Below are positions 27,992 to 40,670 of a stretch of 64,000 bases of DNA, one piece after another (the first letter of the stretch is position 1; every line of letters starts with the position of its first letter). The notes under the pieces are model-generated. The model ran no database searches and was not told where the DNA came from. It saw only the letters and a list, made by a program, of their open reading frames with translations. The stretch spans positions 248,001 through 312,000 of the forward strand of contig JBAMDO010000579.1 of assembly GCA_037074765.1 (NCBI GenBank), written 5' to 3'. Origin of the DNA: Mansonella perstans. Lineage: Eukaryota > Nematoda > Chromadorea > Rhabditida > Onchocercidae. The position numbers were made by a program, and so were the translations under genes.

Positions 27992-28053
27992 ATATAATTG
28001 AGCAATTAGCAGAAGTTATTGGTGCTGAAGCTCACGGTAGTTGCCAATTATAG
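27992..28053 (+). CDS. COMMD4: Candidate alternative last exon of COMMD4
   Basis: After TTTTCTTTTGCAG comes a 62-base frame, DIIEQLAEVIGAEAHGSCQL then TAG. It begins in phase 1 and so can replace the proposed last exon (27602-27666) after the exon ending at 27053. The peptide is helical in character and could pack like the final helix of a COMM domain. No other exon around it is recognisable, so it is either an alternative COMMD4 end or a chance frame. Transcript evidence is not available here. Confidence 0.4.
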
Positions 28054-31000
28054 ATGCATCATAATATCATGCACTATTTTAAGCATTACTTGGTAAAACG
28101 CTAATTAGGAAAGAATAAAAATCATAGTATAGATGATTGTTATTCTTACTGAGCACATATTCAGTATATTGTATTTGTTTACCACGGTATCGGAAATTTT
28201 TCGAACAATTTAATTTCTATGAAATAAAGTTAATTGATAAGATATTATATTATATTGTGTTATGGTGCTATATTGATTATGGCAAGAGGTATACAATGGG
28301 CTCAAAGCATTTCCAGAACGAGCATATTTTGATATTACATGTTTCTCTTATTTCTGAAAAGCATGAAGAATGCTAAATGGTTTCTAAAGGTTGAGAACTA
28401 AACTTAATCACTATAATAAAATGATAAGATGAGGTGATATCAGAATCATCATTATGCTTGGGCTTTATCATCATTAGGAACTTCTCAAAATCCCTTGCTT
28501 CTAGGCCAGTCTATGGACATGACCTTTAATAATAGTAATAATAGTAATGCATTTGAGAAAAAAAAAACATTCAATGATGAGAGAAAGAAATACGATGCTA
28601 CAATTATGTGCCTTTAATGGCCAGATTATATAAGAGAGATGGATTGTGCAATAATCTCTCAGTGAAATGCTTTCCTTTTCTACTCCATCATCACTTATGA
28701 TAATTCAAACAATGATAACTGATGTAAGAAGCATAGTGGTTTCAAAAATTTTTTTTTTCCTTTCATTATAATAGTCTGAAAATATTTTCGATGATGATAA
28801 GATTCTGAAATCCATTTGATCAATTGTGATCTGTATATGATACAAATAATCAAATCGTCGTCATTTACATTCTTCTCATAACTGTTAATTTTGAGATGAT
28901 ACATCTGAAATTGAGTACTATTATCATGTCATGTCATGTTTATTGCGTCATCAAGTAATATCTCAACATTTCTGCTGGGAATCATATTTAACTTCTCAAA
29001 TGAAATTATGTTGATTTACTGTTAATCTTGTTTCTGCTAACTTTTGAAAAGTTCCAGAAATTTTCAATATTTGTTAGCATCTCTTGAAGTCTTGTATTTC
29101 TGTTTTTTATTTATAGAAATATGCAACAATATTTTTTGTATATGTATATATATAATTCGCTGAATTATAATTTTAATGATTTTTTTCTAAAAAGATTCGG
29201 TAGTTTCCAGTAGATTTGATATGTGAAAAAAAGGAATTGAATTTTGGCAACAAACTTTTCATTTAACCTTTTATTCAGTTCTATGACACTATCTCCCTCT
29301 TCTGTTGATCCAAAAATCCCGAATCATTTGCATCTTGTCATTGCACAGAATTCCTAATAAAAAAACCTCAGTACAGTGAAAGCAAATAATCACTTATAAT
29401 CGATTCAAATTTCTACTTTGTTGCTCGTTTTTTGTAATCAAATTGATTCTTTTTTTCTAAAATTATGAAGATGTTGATGAACATGTCATTCAAGTCTCTG
29501 TGTCGAGTAGTTTTTTTTCAAATATGTTAATTACTTTTGATAGATCGTTTTCCGAGACAGCTGTTGGTGTGAGAAATTCATTGATTCATTGATACAGTGA
29601 ACAAAAAGAAGATACTAATTGGATTGACTGCTGTTTTTCCTCATTATTGTATTACTTTGCGAGAGTCAAGCGTAAGTATGTATTCACTCAGTGGGGGGTT
29701 ACCTTTTCTCGCACAATAACCAGTGGATATTTCTTATGGAAAAAAAAAATGGATAAATAGTTAAAGTCGAGATCGATTCGTTCAATTCATCACTTCGCAT
29801 CAAAAATTTGCTATTTATTTTGAATTTCAATAAGAAAATATCCTTCTTAGCACGAAAAGGAAGAAATCGAATAACAGACAGAGTTTTTTTTAATGGAAAA
29901 TTGGAGGCGAAAGATTGGAAAAAAGGATGAAGCCAATTAATCACTTAGCGCAAGAGGGGTGCAATGAAGTGGAAAATAACAGGGTAGGAACATTGGTGAG
30001 GATCGGGTCGGGGTCTCCCAACAGCAAGGAATGCAAAAAAAGTGAAGAATAACCTCACCAGGTGCTACCACTTTCCTCTCAAATTGGGCACGATAAATCC
30101 TGTGGTACCACAGCACCAGTATATGCAATCGCATTGCCACACTATCATTTTGTTTTTTCAGTTACGGTAATCCTCTTTTTCAGTAGTAGTAAGCAAGTTG
30201 TTTACCTTGCAGATAAAGATCACACCTAGAAATAATTTAATGATTTTATTGAAGTGATAGATATAACTATGATGATACGATGCTCTTACAAAATTGAAAA
30301 AAGAATATGATTATCGTTCAAAGCTCACTTGATTGCGCCTGAAATTATGACGATATTTTTTTTGGCAATATGCAAAAAGTATTTGTGCATTAAACGAAAA
30401 GCAAAAATATACAGACACTTATATAATAGAGGAGAGATTGATATATTGATGTCCAAATTTATTCTTCAGGAATTTGTTGAACGAATGTACCTTGAGTATT
30501 TTTTGCATGATGAATCTCCCGAAATTAATGAGCACTCTTCTAATTATGCTAGCTATTTCATTAATAACTGGGATTTCCGCTTAATGTCGTAAAAGTATAC
30601 AATCATGAAAATTTGATATTATAATTTATTGAGGAAAACGGTTTTGCTATTACGCAATTACGACTATTTTTTCGTCATATCGTCCCAATTCTCCGGTTTC
30701 TTGCACCCACCGCAGCAATAACAGACAAAGTGGCGGCTTTCGTTGTGGGCGAAAGGCTGCAATGATTTGAATACTAGAACCAAGCTTGATTGTATCAACA
30801 TGCGCTTCCTTTTTACCTTTGAGTGTGGCGGCAAAGTACTTTTGAAATCAAATTGAACTTCCGCTCGCTATTTCATCCAATGACAAATGACGACATTCAT
30901 GATAAGTTTAGTGTTCGGGCTACAACTACAACTATAAGGTGCGGCAATTAGGAATGGTTTTCATCAGCAGTAACTATCATGTTCGATAAGCTAAGCATTG

Positions 31001-32618
31001 AGAAAAACTGAAAAAAGTGGTTTGTTTTCAGTCAAAAATTAACTTTAATCAAAATCTGAAATTTCGCTTCCATCTAATCAATTTTTCTTCATGAATTTTA
31101 GATAAATGCCAAATAAGTAATGAATTTCACATCAATTTGAACATGAATATATGCTTCTGTTTACTATGTAGAAATAATTTCAAAGCTGATAGATACTTTA
31201 ATAATCAACATTTGTAAGTGAACTGAGTTGGTATAAGCCATAGATCGAATACCGATTATTTGCATTATTTGCATGAGTTGCATCAATAATACAAATTTCA
31301 TTGACTGTTTGTTATATAAAATTTGAAGATTGCAATACAATTTGGACTTTTTAAAGAAGAAAAAACTCGAGCCTTGAATACGTTTCATTTTTAAATTTAA
31401 TGAGTTATTTTGACTTTACATTTCTGGCAAATTGCATTTCAGTTTTAGATTCAAACTTCATGCTCAAATTTGAATATGAAAAAAGAAAGAAAAAGAAGCG
31501 AATAAATTTATTGGTCAATTATTGCTAAGGTTAATGAAATGCATATTTTCTACATAAGTAGGCACAATGCAGTAAAGGACAAAAATCTGGTACTTAACAG
31601 TAGATGATTACTTAGCTTATCTTCTATCTTTATGAAGAAAGCAGGAAAGTACGACTTCTGAAATCTATTTCTCCTACATCCATTCATGAAACACTTGCTT
31701 GACATAGTTATTTTACGTGAATTCCATAGCTAAGTTGAGTTCACGGATACTGTGATAGCATTAGTGGAATTGCTTCTTCAATGATGACAAGGAGATAATA
31801 GCAGTGATCATGCACTGAGATAAGGAAACGATGCAGCAATGGAAACGTACAAAATGTGATAAATGAGTTGTATAATAGTTACCGTATACCAATAGCTGAT
31901 GGAGGATGAAGAGGAAGAGGGGAGGAGAAGAGACGCTATTGAGCCTGTTAACGAGGCCAGGATAGTCTCATCAGGTTGAGCAATCGACAACAGCCATCCC
32001 AAGGTGTAGAAAATAGCATTATTAAAGGGGTGCAAGGCGGAGCTCAATTTTGCCTTCTGAATTCGACATTTTTCCTTCCCGATCATTGCTCCTACTGGAG
32101 AAATGCATCAATTTCATTCATCTCCTTTCTCATTATCATCATCATCATCACTGGCTTTACTATCATTCAAAATTACAAAATAATTTTCCCGATAATCTCA
32201 ATTAAGTAACTTTCCATTTTGAAAAAAGTTTATTTTGCTACTTCGATGTGTAAACTTTTCAGCAACTGCTTATATATCATCAGCAAATGTGATAAATTGA
32301 ATTCTTTCAACTATGATCAACAGTTAAAGTTGCTTTACTGAGTAATGAATATGAATGTCGCTTTATGTTATTTATACTTTGGAAATTTCTCAGTATTTTC
32401 GAAAGAAATAACTCATTTTCAGGACTAGAGCAGGAATTCTACTTTTCTCATAATATAATCACTCTATCTGGATTACGCCCATTTAATAAGTGGCTAAACA
32501 ATATTGCAATGCAACCTGCCTTATTCCATTGACTGGAATTCACTACTGTTGTTATTATTTTTGTAAATTAAGGTGCAGAATCGGTGAACAAATCTGTAAA
32601 TTATCTTTCAAAACAACA
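28054..32618. other. 4.5 kb region without a recognisable gene
   Basis: A+T-rich with low-complexity tracts and many stops in all frames. Somewhat more G+C-rich patches occur at about 29940-30140 and 30660-30960. The latter has an ATG-less minus-strand open frame of about 65 codons (about 30650-30850) that I cannot assign. The last kilobase probably carries the promoter of the Sp-like gene. Confidence 0.45.
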
Positions 32619-35600
32619 ATGGATCCTCAAAACGACTTGAAACCTATCGTACCGCTTGCTGCAGCAGCTGCTGCTGGTAGTCTGATGTTATCAAATTGTG
32701 AGCAAAGCCCGCTGGGTAAATTAATGGAACAGTACAATCGATTAGCTTCAGAAAGTCGCATTGCTGTATCGGTGGAAGAAAAATTATCGAAAAAAGATTC
32801 AAGAACTACCGAAACAGTAACAACGGCAGCTATGGCAGCAGGAGGAACTCTAGTAGATACGATGCCATATACGAATGCCACGGCTACAGTTTATCCACCA
32901 TATTCATGGTCGGCGGCCGCAACAGCCCCATGGTGGACAACAGAACCAGCTGGAACTTGGCCTACCTTACCATACTCGCCAGCAATAGGTACTGATGCTG
33001 CTGCATCAACTTATTCACCTTATTTTGGCCCACAATTTCAAGGACTGCTATCTGCTGCTACAGTATCAGCTACGGTATCAGCTACGAGTCAAATGGCATC
33101 GATATCTAATCCACATTCTAGTTCTACTGGTAATACATTATCAAGGATCTCCAACAATTCAACAACACATGTAGGAGGCGGTAAATTACCTACTCGATCC
33201 AATTGTGAGTGCCCAAACTGTCAGGAAGTCGAAAGATTAGGTGAATCTTCTTATTAAGATATTAATGCATTTTAATTGATAAAATTCAAATGGTAATGAA
33301 AACAGAAGGATGAATGGTGCGGTAATTCCTAAAGTAATGATAAAATAATTAGTTCCTATTATAAGAATTAACTTCCTTATATCATCATGACATTCCTGTG
33401 GAGACTATCTATTCTCCTGCTTCAGCATTTGAAAAGGACTCAGTTGTTATTAAAAGTAACTTTTAAATTTTATGACAAATAATCTACCTATGCAACTAAC
33501 ATGCATTTTATTTGAATATATCAGTAGCCAAAGAATAAAGGGAAGCTTGCATGGAAATTGAAAAACATACCTTACTCAGCAGTTACTCCGTACTAAAGAA
33601 GTTGAAGTAGTTAAAGTAAGTAAAAGTACAAGATCATCAGGCCAGGAGAAGGAAAAAATAGTAGAATGAAACTATCGGCTGGTAAAAGGAGAAAAGACAG
33701 TGGTGAACATTGAAGATAATAACAAGTTATGGTATATATGTTTAGCAATCACTGAAAATAGCAATTACATGTATTTATCGAGTCTGCAATTCCATAGCTT
33801 CATTATACTTCACCCAAAGATACGTGATACTAATTTTGGTGATAGATGGAACTATGATGCGCCAGCAACCTTTTCCTTTGATTCACAGTCTCAAGTATTG
33901 GTATTTGAATGACATCACGCATTCCTGGTACGCGCAACCTAGTATATGATGGCTATAAGACTGGCTGAAAGACTTAATTTAATCATTTTTTAAATTACTG
34001 TAGGCGATAACTGACAGCTACAAATTCCTTTCTTACCAGGTCTCAATAGAATCAGATTTTCTGGAAATATTTTTCAAGAATAATGCGAATTAAAAAAATT
34101 TTAGCTGAGAAAAGGATAGTTGTGAGAATTAACTGAGTAAATGGTTTGAATTATTGTTTAGTCCCATTTTTTCATTTTCATTCACATATCTGAATAGGAT
34201 ATTTGGCACTTTACCTTTCGCTAATACATTAGAGGAGGAAAGAGTACGGATGAGTTGAGACAATAAAAGATTTGAACACTTTTTATGAGTTTTCTTTCTT
34301 AAAAAACGATTCTTAAAAAACGGAATGCCGCCAAAAAAAAGCCGGCTCTTGTTGTTAAATTGGGGCATATCGGCGATATTCCCAATTATTTGTTCGTTTT
34401 TAAGGGCGAAGGAAAGGTATGAATAGAAATAAGAAAAGCAATGATCTGTCATCAGATGTTTCTCTAAAATCAAAGTAATTTCTGATAAAATTTGAATTTT
34501 TTGAAGGAAAAAATTGATTATCGAATTGAAATTAAAATAAATTTTGTAGAGGCTTGCTACGTGACATACATCGCTTGTTTTTATGGCTTAGTCATTTATC
34601 AAATTCAAAAACTATCAGCCATTTCCATAATTTTTTGAAATCATATACTTTTGTTTATACACAATGTTTCTCTCACTTCAACTTTTTTCCATTCTTTCCT
34701 AATTCTACGGTAATCATAACAACATAAGGATCATAATTTAGTCATCTGGACGAAGCTTTTTTGAATAGATGTAGTTATAATGATGACCTTTAGATGAGCA
34801 GTGTTTTGTTCTCAATTGATCACTTTACGTTACGCTAAACACTTGTCGCATTCTTTTAAATTGATCTCACATTCCAACCAAAAAATGAAAATGCCAATCT
34901 AAATTGACAAAAATGGAACGTATGCTTTGCTCATTTAAATGTTTCTCCTATCACTGCTACAAATTAAGCTAATCGATAATTTCAAACAAAACATGAATTC
35001 CATTTTTTTTCGGAAAAAGGTATTTATTTTCGAGCATCTGAATATTTTCTAACTAAACCTTGAAATATTTGGAACTATATTTGCTACAAATTTGGAAAAT
35101 CGAATTTAAATAGTTTACATTTTTGGACAGAAGACTAAAAACAGAAGACAGAAGACTTATTATTTTTACATTTTTTTTTGGACAGAAGACTTATTATTTT
35201 GTATGCAAATTGCTTAAGGAATTGTGGTTGCGAACAAATATACCTGCGTCTGATTTCATCAAAATTTATATGTGACAAAGGATTCTACCGTAATCAGCCA
35301 AAGCAGTAGAATGGCTGCGATCAAAGAGTGACCGCAATTTTGGCAATTACATCTCTGGAAGATGTTTCGCTCAAAATGAAACTTCGGAGAATAAGATCCA
35401 TATTATAAAAGACTTCCACTACATTGCTTGGATTGATTATCCATCTTCAGTTTCAGTGCTGCCGCTATTCGAATTGTCACATCGTTTCTCGTGAATATTA
35501 GTAAAGAGATAGGCGAAATAGAAACTAATTTCAATAATTCCTGAAGGACTTCTGTTGATTCCATTCAGTATATTTGATCTGTACTACCAAATATATAAAC

Positions 35601-37160
35601 ATAAAACGTTACAATTGCCTTACCAAAGCGGAGTGTAACGAATAGTAGGATGGCCCTGAAAACCAAATTTGAATGAAATTTTTTGAATTGGTTAAGGGAA
35701 AATCGAAACATAATTGACACTTTTCACACTTCCAATGTATGATTTGTTGCCTCTCTATTTTTACGACAAATCCTTTAAAACAACACGTGTGAAAAGGTTT
35801 TCTTTTTTTATAAATTTGGAATAGTCTTTATAATTGAATGAGTCATATGTTATTCAAAAAATCAAAGCTTTTCTTGATGCTTTTGGCTTAGAAATAGTTC
35901 CGATAGTTTGCTATTAATAATTATTCTGATTTCTAAAATTTTCTTGTCGCACTTCAGTTTCAATTTTTTTAAGCAAAAAAACAAATGAAAAGCATTCTTG
36001 AATGGAAAAAAAATTGAAAACAAATGATGTACATCTGATTCCCCATACTTTTCACAGATTTTAAATAGACCAAGAAGACGAAAGTTATATTCTACTGAAA
36101 ATTCAACATCTGAATCCTATCTTATGATAATTTGATTATGTGAGTAATCAAGTTGTTTACAATCTGCTCTTCATTTTATTTTCAATCTTCACTTCTTTGA
36201 AATTAAGTAAAATAAGTTTCTTCCCAAATTAAAATGCAGCAAGGAGTCAAATCAACATGATGTATGGTAGCTATTTACAAATACAGAATTTTACAATTAT
36301 TTTCATTCTTTTGCATTTTGCTTTCGACCTCCAATAAAATGAAAAATACAACAACAATCATTTTCTACAGTCAAATCAGGGATGGTGTCATAAATCTCCA
36401 TAATCGATCCTTCCGGGAATTAAAGATAAGGATCAGGAAAAGACATCAATCAGAATCTCGAGCCAACTTAGGTGATTGTGTAATCGGGCGTGAGAGTCAC
36501 ATAAGGTCAAGTCTTTCCGTGTTTATCCGATGAACAATCAAATTTCTTGACCTAAATCCCAAAATATATGAATCTACTAAAATGTAGGAAATTATGCGAA
36601 TAATAACTATCAAGAAAATCGTCACTTGTAGCGTTTAGGAAAAGTGAGAATATAAACATTCTTTTTTTAATCTTTTTTTTAAAAAAGGAATTTAACTTTA
36701 GCTGCAATTAACACTAGATGAAGTATAAAAAGTCCATAACCAATGCCCTTTGCTTTGATAAAAGAAAAGAAACTGATGACATTCAAAGACTGCTCAAATT
36801 TTAAACGTAATAACTTTCAGGTATCGCAAATGTCCCTGCAAAAATGCGGGGAATCCACAATTGTCATGTCCCGGGATGTGGTAAAGTGTACAGCAAAAGC
36901 TCTCATCTAAAAGCACACCTTCGATGGCATTCTGGAGAACGACCGTTCGTAAGCTTTACTGCGTATTTTACAAACAGGAATCATCTCACAAAATTCTGAA
37001 ATTTATTGGTGAACTGCATAAATCTCAAGAATTAATAATAATCTTTTCGTGCAAAATTCTTTCTGGATCTTTATCGAAGAGTACTTAATACACCGCGATG
37101 AATTTTCAGAAACGACGGATTATGGAAAATGGTTCAAATTCGCGAGGAAATAAAAGCTGA
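32619..37160 (+). CDS. Sp-family zinc-finger transcription factor-like gene (3' structure uncertain)
   Basis: Exon 1 (32619-33240) encodes [12 protein letters not shown] followed by an Ala run, an Sp-box-like motif ([16 protein letters not shown]), a Ser/Thr/Ala/Pro/Tyr-rich activation-type region, and a Buttonhead box (NCECPNCQE). An in-frame ATG at 32490 could add 43 residues. After a 3.6 kb intron, exon 2 (36821-36948) continues in phase with [20 protein letters not shown] and [11 protein letters not shown], a complete C2H2 finger (C-x4-C-x12-H-x3-H) closely matching finger 1 of Sp proteins, which bind GC/GT boxes. Sp proteins have three fingers; fingers 2 and 3 were not found anywhere on the plus strand of this window. 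The next phase-0 acceptor (37109) leads to [16 protein letters not shown] and a stop at 37158-37160. That ending is weakly supported; the missing fingers may be lost or unrecognised. Confidence 0.7.
33241..36820 (+). other. Large first intron of the Sp-like gene
   Basis: About 3.6 kb, bounded by GTGAAT and CTTTCAG. No nested gene is recognisable; open frames are short and A+T-biased. Confidence 0.5.
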
Positions 37161-37849
37161 ATTGCAAATGCCTCTGCCTTGCAAGTCATTGTTCCGCATT
37201 AAGACATTTTCCAAGTCTAAGATATACATCCATCTCTAATATTTGATATTTGAATTTATTTGTGATTGAGTATAAAAGTCAAATTAATAACTTTCAATGC
37301 CTTGCGTAAAACATATCCCTCAGAACGATAAATAAGCTTAGTGCACATATCATTATTATATCAATTAGTTAACTCCTATTTCCTTTTCTGCAAATCTTTG
37401 TAATTCACTGATGTTGTATGTGATCATGTATCATGTTGAATTTGTGCTTTTTTAATGTTATAAAATCAGTGTAAAACTATCTCAAACTCACATCGATCCA
37501 ATTTTACCGTTGCAGACGTTGCAGCTTCTTGTCATACAGTGACTTCCCTCCTCCAAAAAAAAATGATACCGAACTCACACAGATATTTCAACAATTGATG
37601 GCATAAATCATACATTTAATTTTCCACGAATTTTTTATGAAAACTCCTAAGTTTTTGTAAATCTCACAAAGTTTAAAAGAAATGCTAGCAGAACAGAATC
37701 GAGCAAAACCGCAGAAAAAAAAGCACAATTTAAATTTGATAATACATGTAATTTTGAGTAAGAAAACATAATACAATGTGAACACAAGAACAAAGCTCAT
37801 GCGAATATATTCATGAATCTAATCCATATATTCATTATATAATCACAAA
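37161..37849. other. Convergent spacer between the Sp-like gene and NEDD8
   Basis: A+T-rich, no coding texture. I looked specifically for second and third Sp zinc fingers here and saw none. It holds the 3' ends of two convergent genes. Confidence 0.45.
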
Positions 37850-38916
<1,067 letters not shown>

Positions 38917-39495
38917 TCACCGACTTCCTAGAAAACTCTCAAATAATCTCAAATAATCTCTCCTCTAATAGACCAATAATAACGTGATCAACTTCGTTAA
39001 ATATTATTTGGTCAATGTGCAAAGAGTTGCCTCAATGGCTGTTTGCTAGTTGTGATGTCCATGTGAAAGTAATATCAGATGGTCAATTTATTCGTAGTTT
39101 AAGGAGTGGTCGAATGAATTTGAAATTATATCATTTTATATTTCCTTTTCCTTATTAATCAATAATACTACAAAGAATTCACTTGATCAGTAATAGATAA
39201 GGAGATGAGCGTATCAGATCAGAAGTGATTTGTAGCACGTAGTTAATATTCACAATAATCCAAGCTATTTGGACCTTTAATCACTTCGTTAGGATTTTTG
39301 CCTTTAATTACTTCTTTAGGATGGATAAAACCCTAACAAATTAGGATTTTATAAATTTTGATTATCGCAATTGAAACTCTCAGAAGTGCAGATTTGAAAA
39401 ATAAAAATCTTCGCCATAGTCTTGAACGTCAGTTTTTCATCTTCTTAGTTTTATTGAAAATGCAACTGTCCAGATTCCTTCCGTGTCTTCCGTAT

Positions 39496-39573
39496 CTTCC
39501 GCACGTTCTTTGCAAAAGTATCTTCCGCACGTTCTTTGCAAAAGTATCTTCCGCACGTTCTTTGCAAAAGTAT
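39496..39573. repeat. 26-base minisatellite, 3 copies
   Basis: Three identical copies of CTTCCGCACGTTCTTTGCAA plus AAGTAT, at 39496, 39522 and 39548. It is flanked on the left by degenerate pieces (CTTCCGTGTCTTCCGTATCT). The unit is clearly more G+C-rich than its surroundings. Confidence 0.95.
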
Positions 39574-39928
39574 ACTTTCTGCACACAACGTTCGATAATT
39601 CCTCTCTTAAGGCTGTGCAAGTTATCAAAATGGATTTTTTTGCTATAATTTCATTAGCTTAATCAATGTGTGAAGTAAATTTTAAAATGATTTGAACAAA
39701 ATATCAATGACAAGAGTTGGCACTACAAATAATATTTTAAGACTTACTTATCAGTTATTTACTTGGGCTATTTTGGATTCAATTTAAAATTCCAATTTCA
39801 AGTTGCGAGGTGGTCGGTATTAACACACAAGTGAAACTAGAATTATTTTTATCAATTCTACGATTGTCTGCTGCCATTTTATTGAAGTGATAAAATGTGA
39901 CCACCTGTTAAAACCACCTTGTTAAAAA

Positions 39929-40105
39929 CACTAACATTGTAGTTTATTTGTTAAAAATGTGTTTGTTAAAAGTTAAAAGCACTAACATTGTAGTTTATTT
40001 GTTAAAAGTGTGTTTGTTAAAAGTTAAAAGCACTAACATTGTAGTTTATTTGTTAAAAGTGTGTTTGTTAAAAGTTAAAAGCACTAACATTGTAGTTTAT
40101 TAATT
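39929..40105. repeat. 51-base minisatellite, about 3.5 copies
   Basis: Units begin CACTAACATTGTAGTTTATT at 39929, 39980, 40031 and 40082 (partial last copy), period 51, one or two substitutions. A similar fragment (CACTAACATTACAGTTTATT) occurs alone at about 53922, so the unit may derive from a dispersed element. Confidence 0.95.
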
Positions 40106-40670
40106 ACCTTTTTTAGAAGAATACATTTTCATTAAATAAACAAATTGAGTTTTGTTTGTATTTTTTTAGTAAAATGTTTAAGTTTGCTTTCTCAATAACA
40201 AGCAGTTGAATAATTCGTGATTGAGTCACTAATGCATTTAATTCCTCGTCAAATAAATTAGCAGAGTATTTATTTTACATATTTTATTGATCATTTAAAT
40301 AATCACAGAAATATATTTTTAAATTTCGTAAAAAAAATCATATTTCATTAATTATTGTTACAGTGACCCGTCGACATTACATTTTGAAGTTGACAATATA
40401 TCTCTATCCACATTGTTGTATAAACTTTCAGAAATTACCTTTAATGCATCCATTTCATTTCTCCCAACTTTTCTAACATATGCATTATTTTTGAAAACAT
40501 TAATATTATCTTCTACTTATCATTTCATGCTACAATTTCGCTGATAACAGTGTTCATCAAAAAAATTCCTAGTGATTGCTACTCTCTAGTGTGTTTACTC
40601 CAGCACTGTCACTTTAACTATTATTATTGCATCAGAAATTTGTTTTTCTTTTCTGGTCAACAATACTTTT

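Noticed and set aside
39358..39648. Overlapping open frames through the 26-base repeat on both strands
   Set aside because: Length comes from the repeat period lacking stops; peptides are repeats of the unit.
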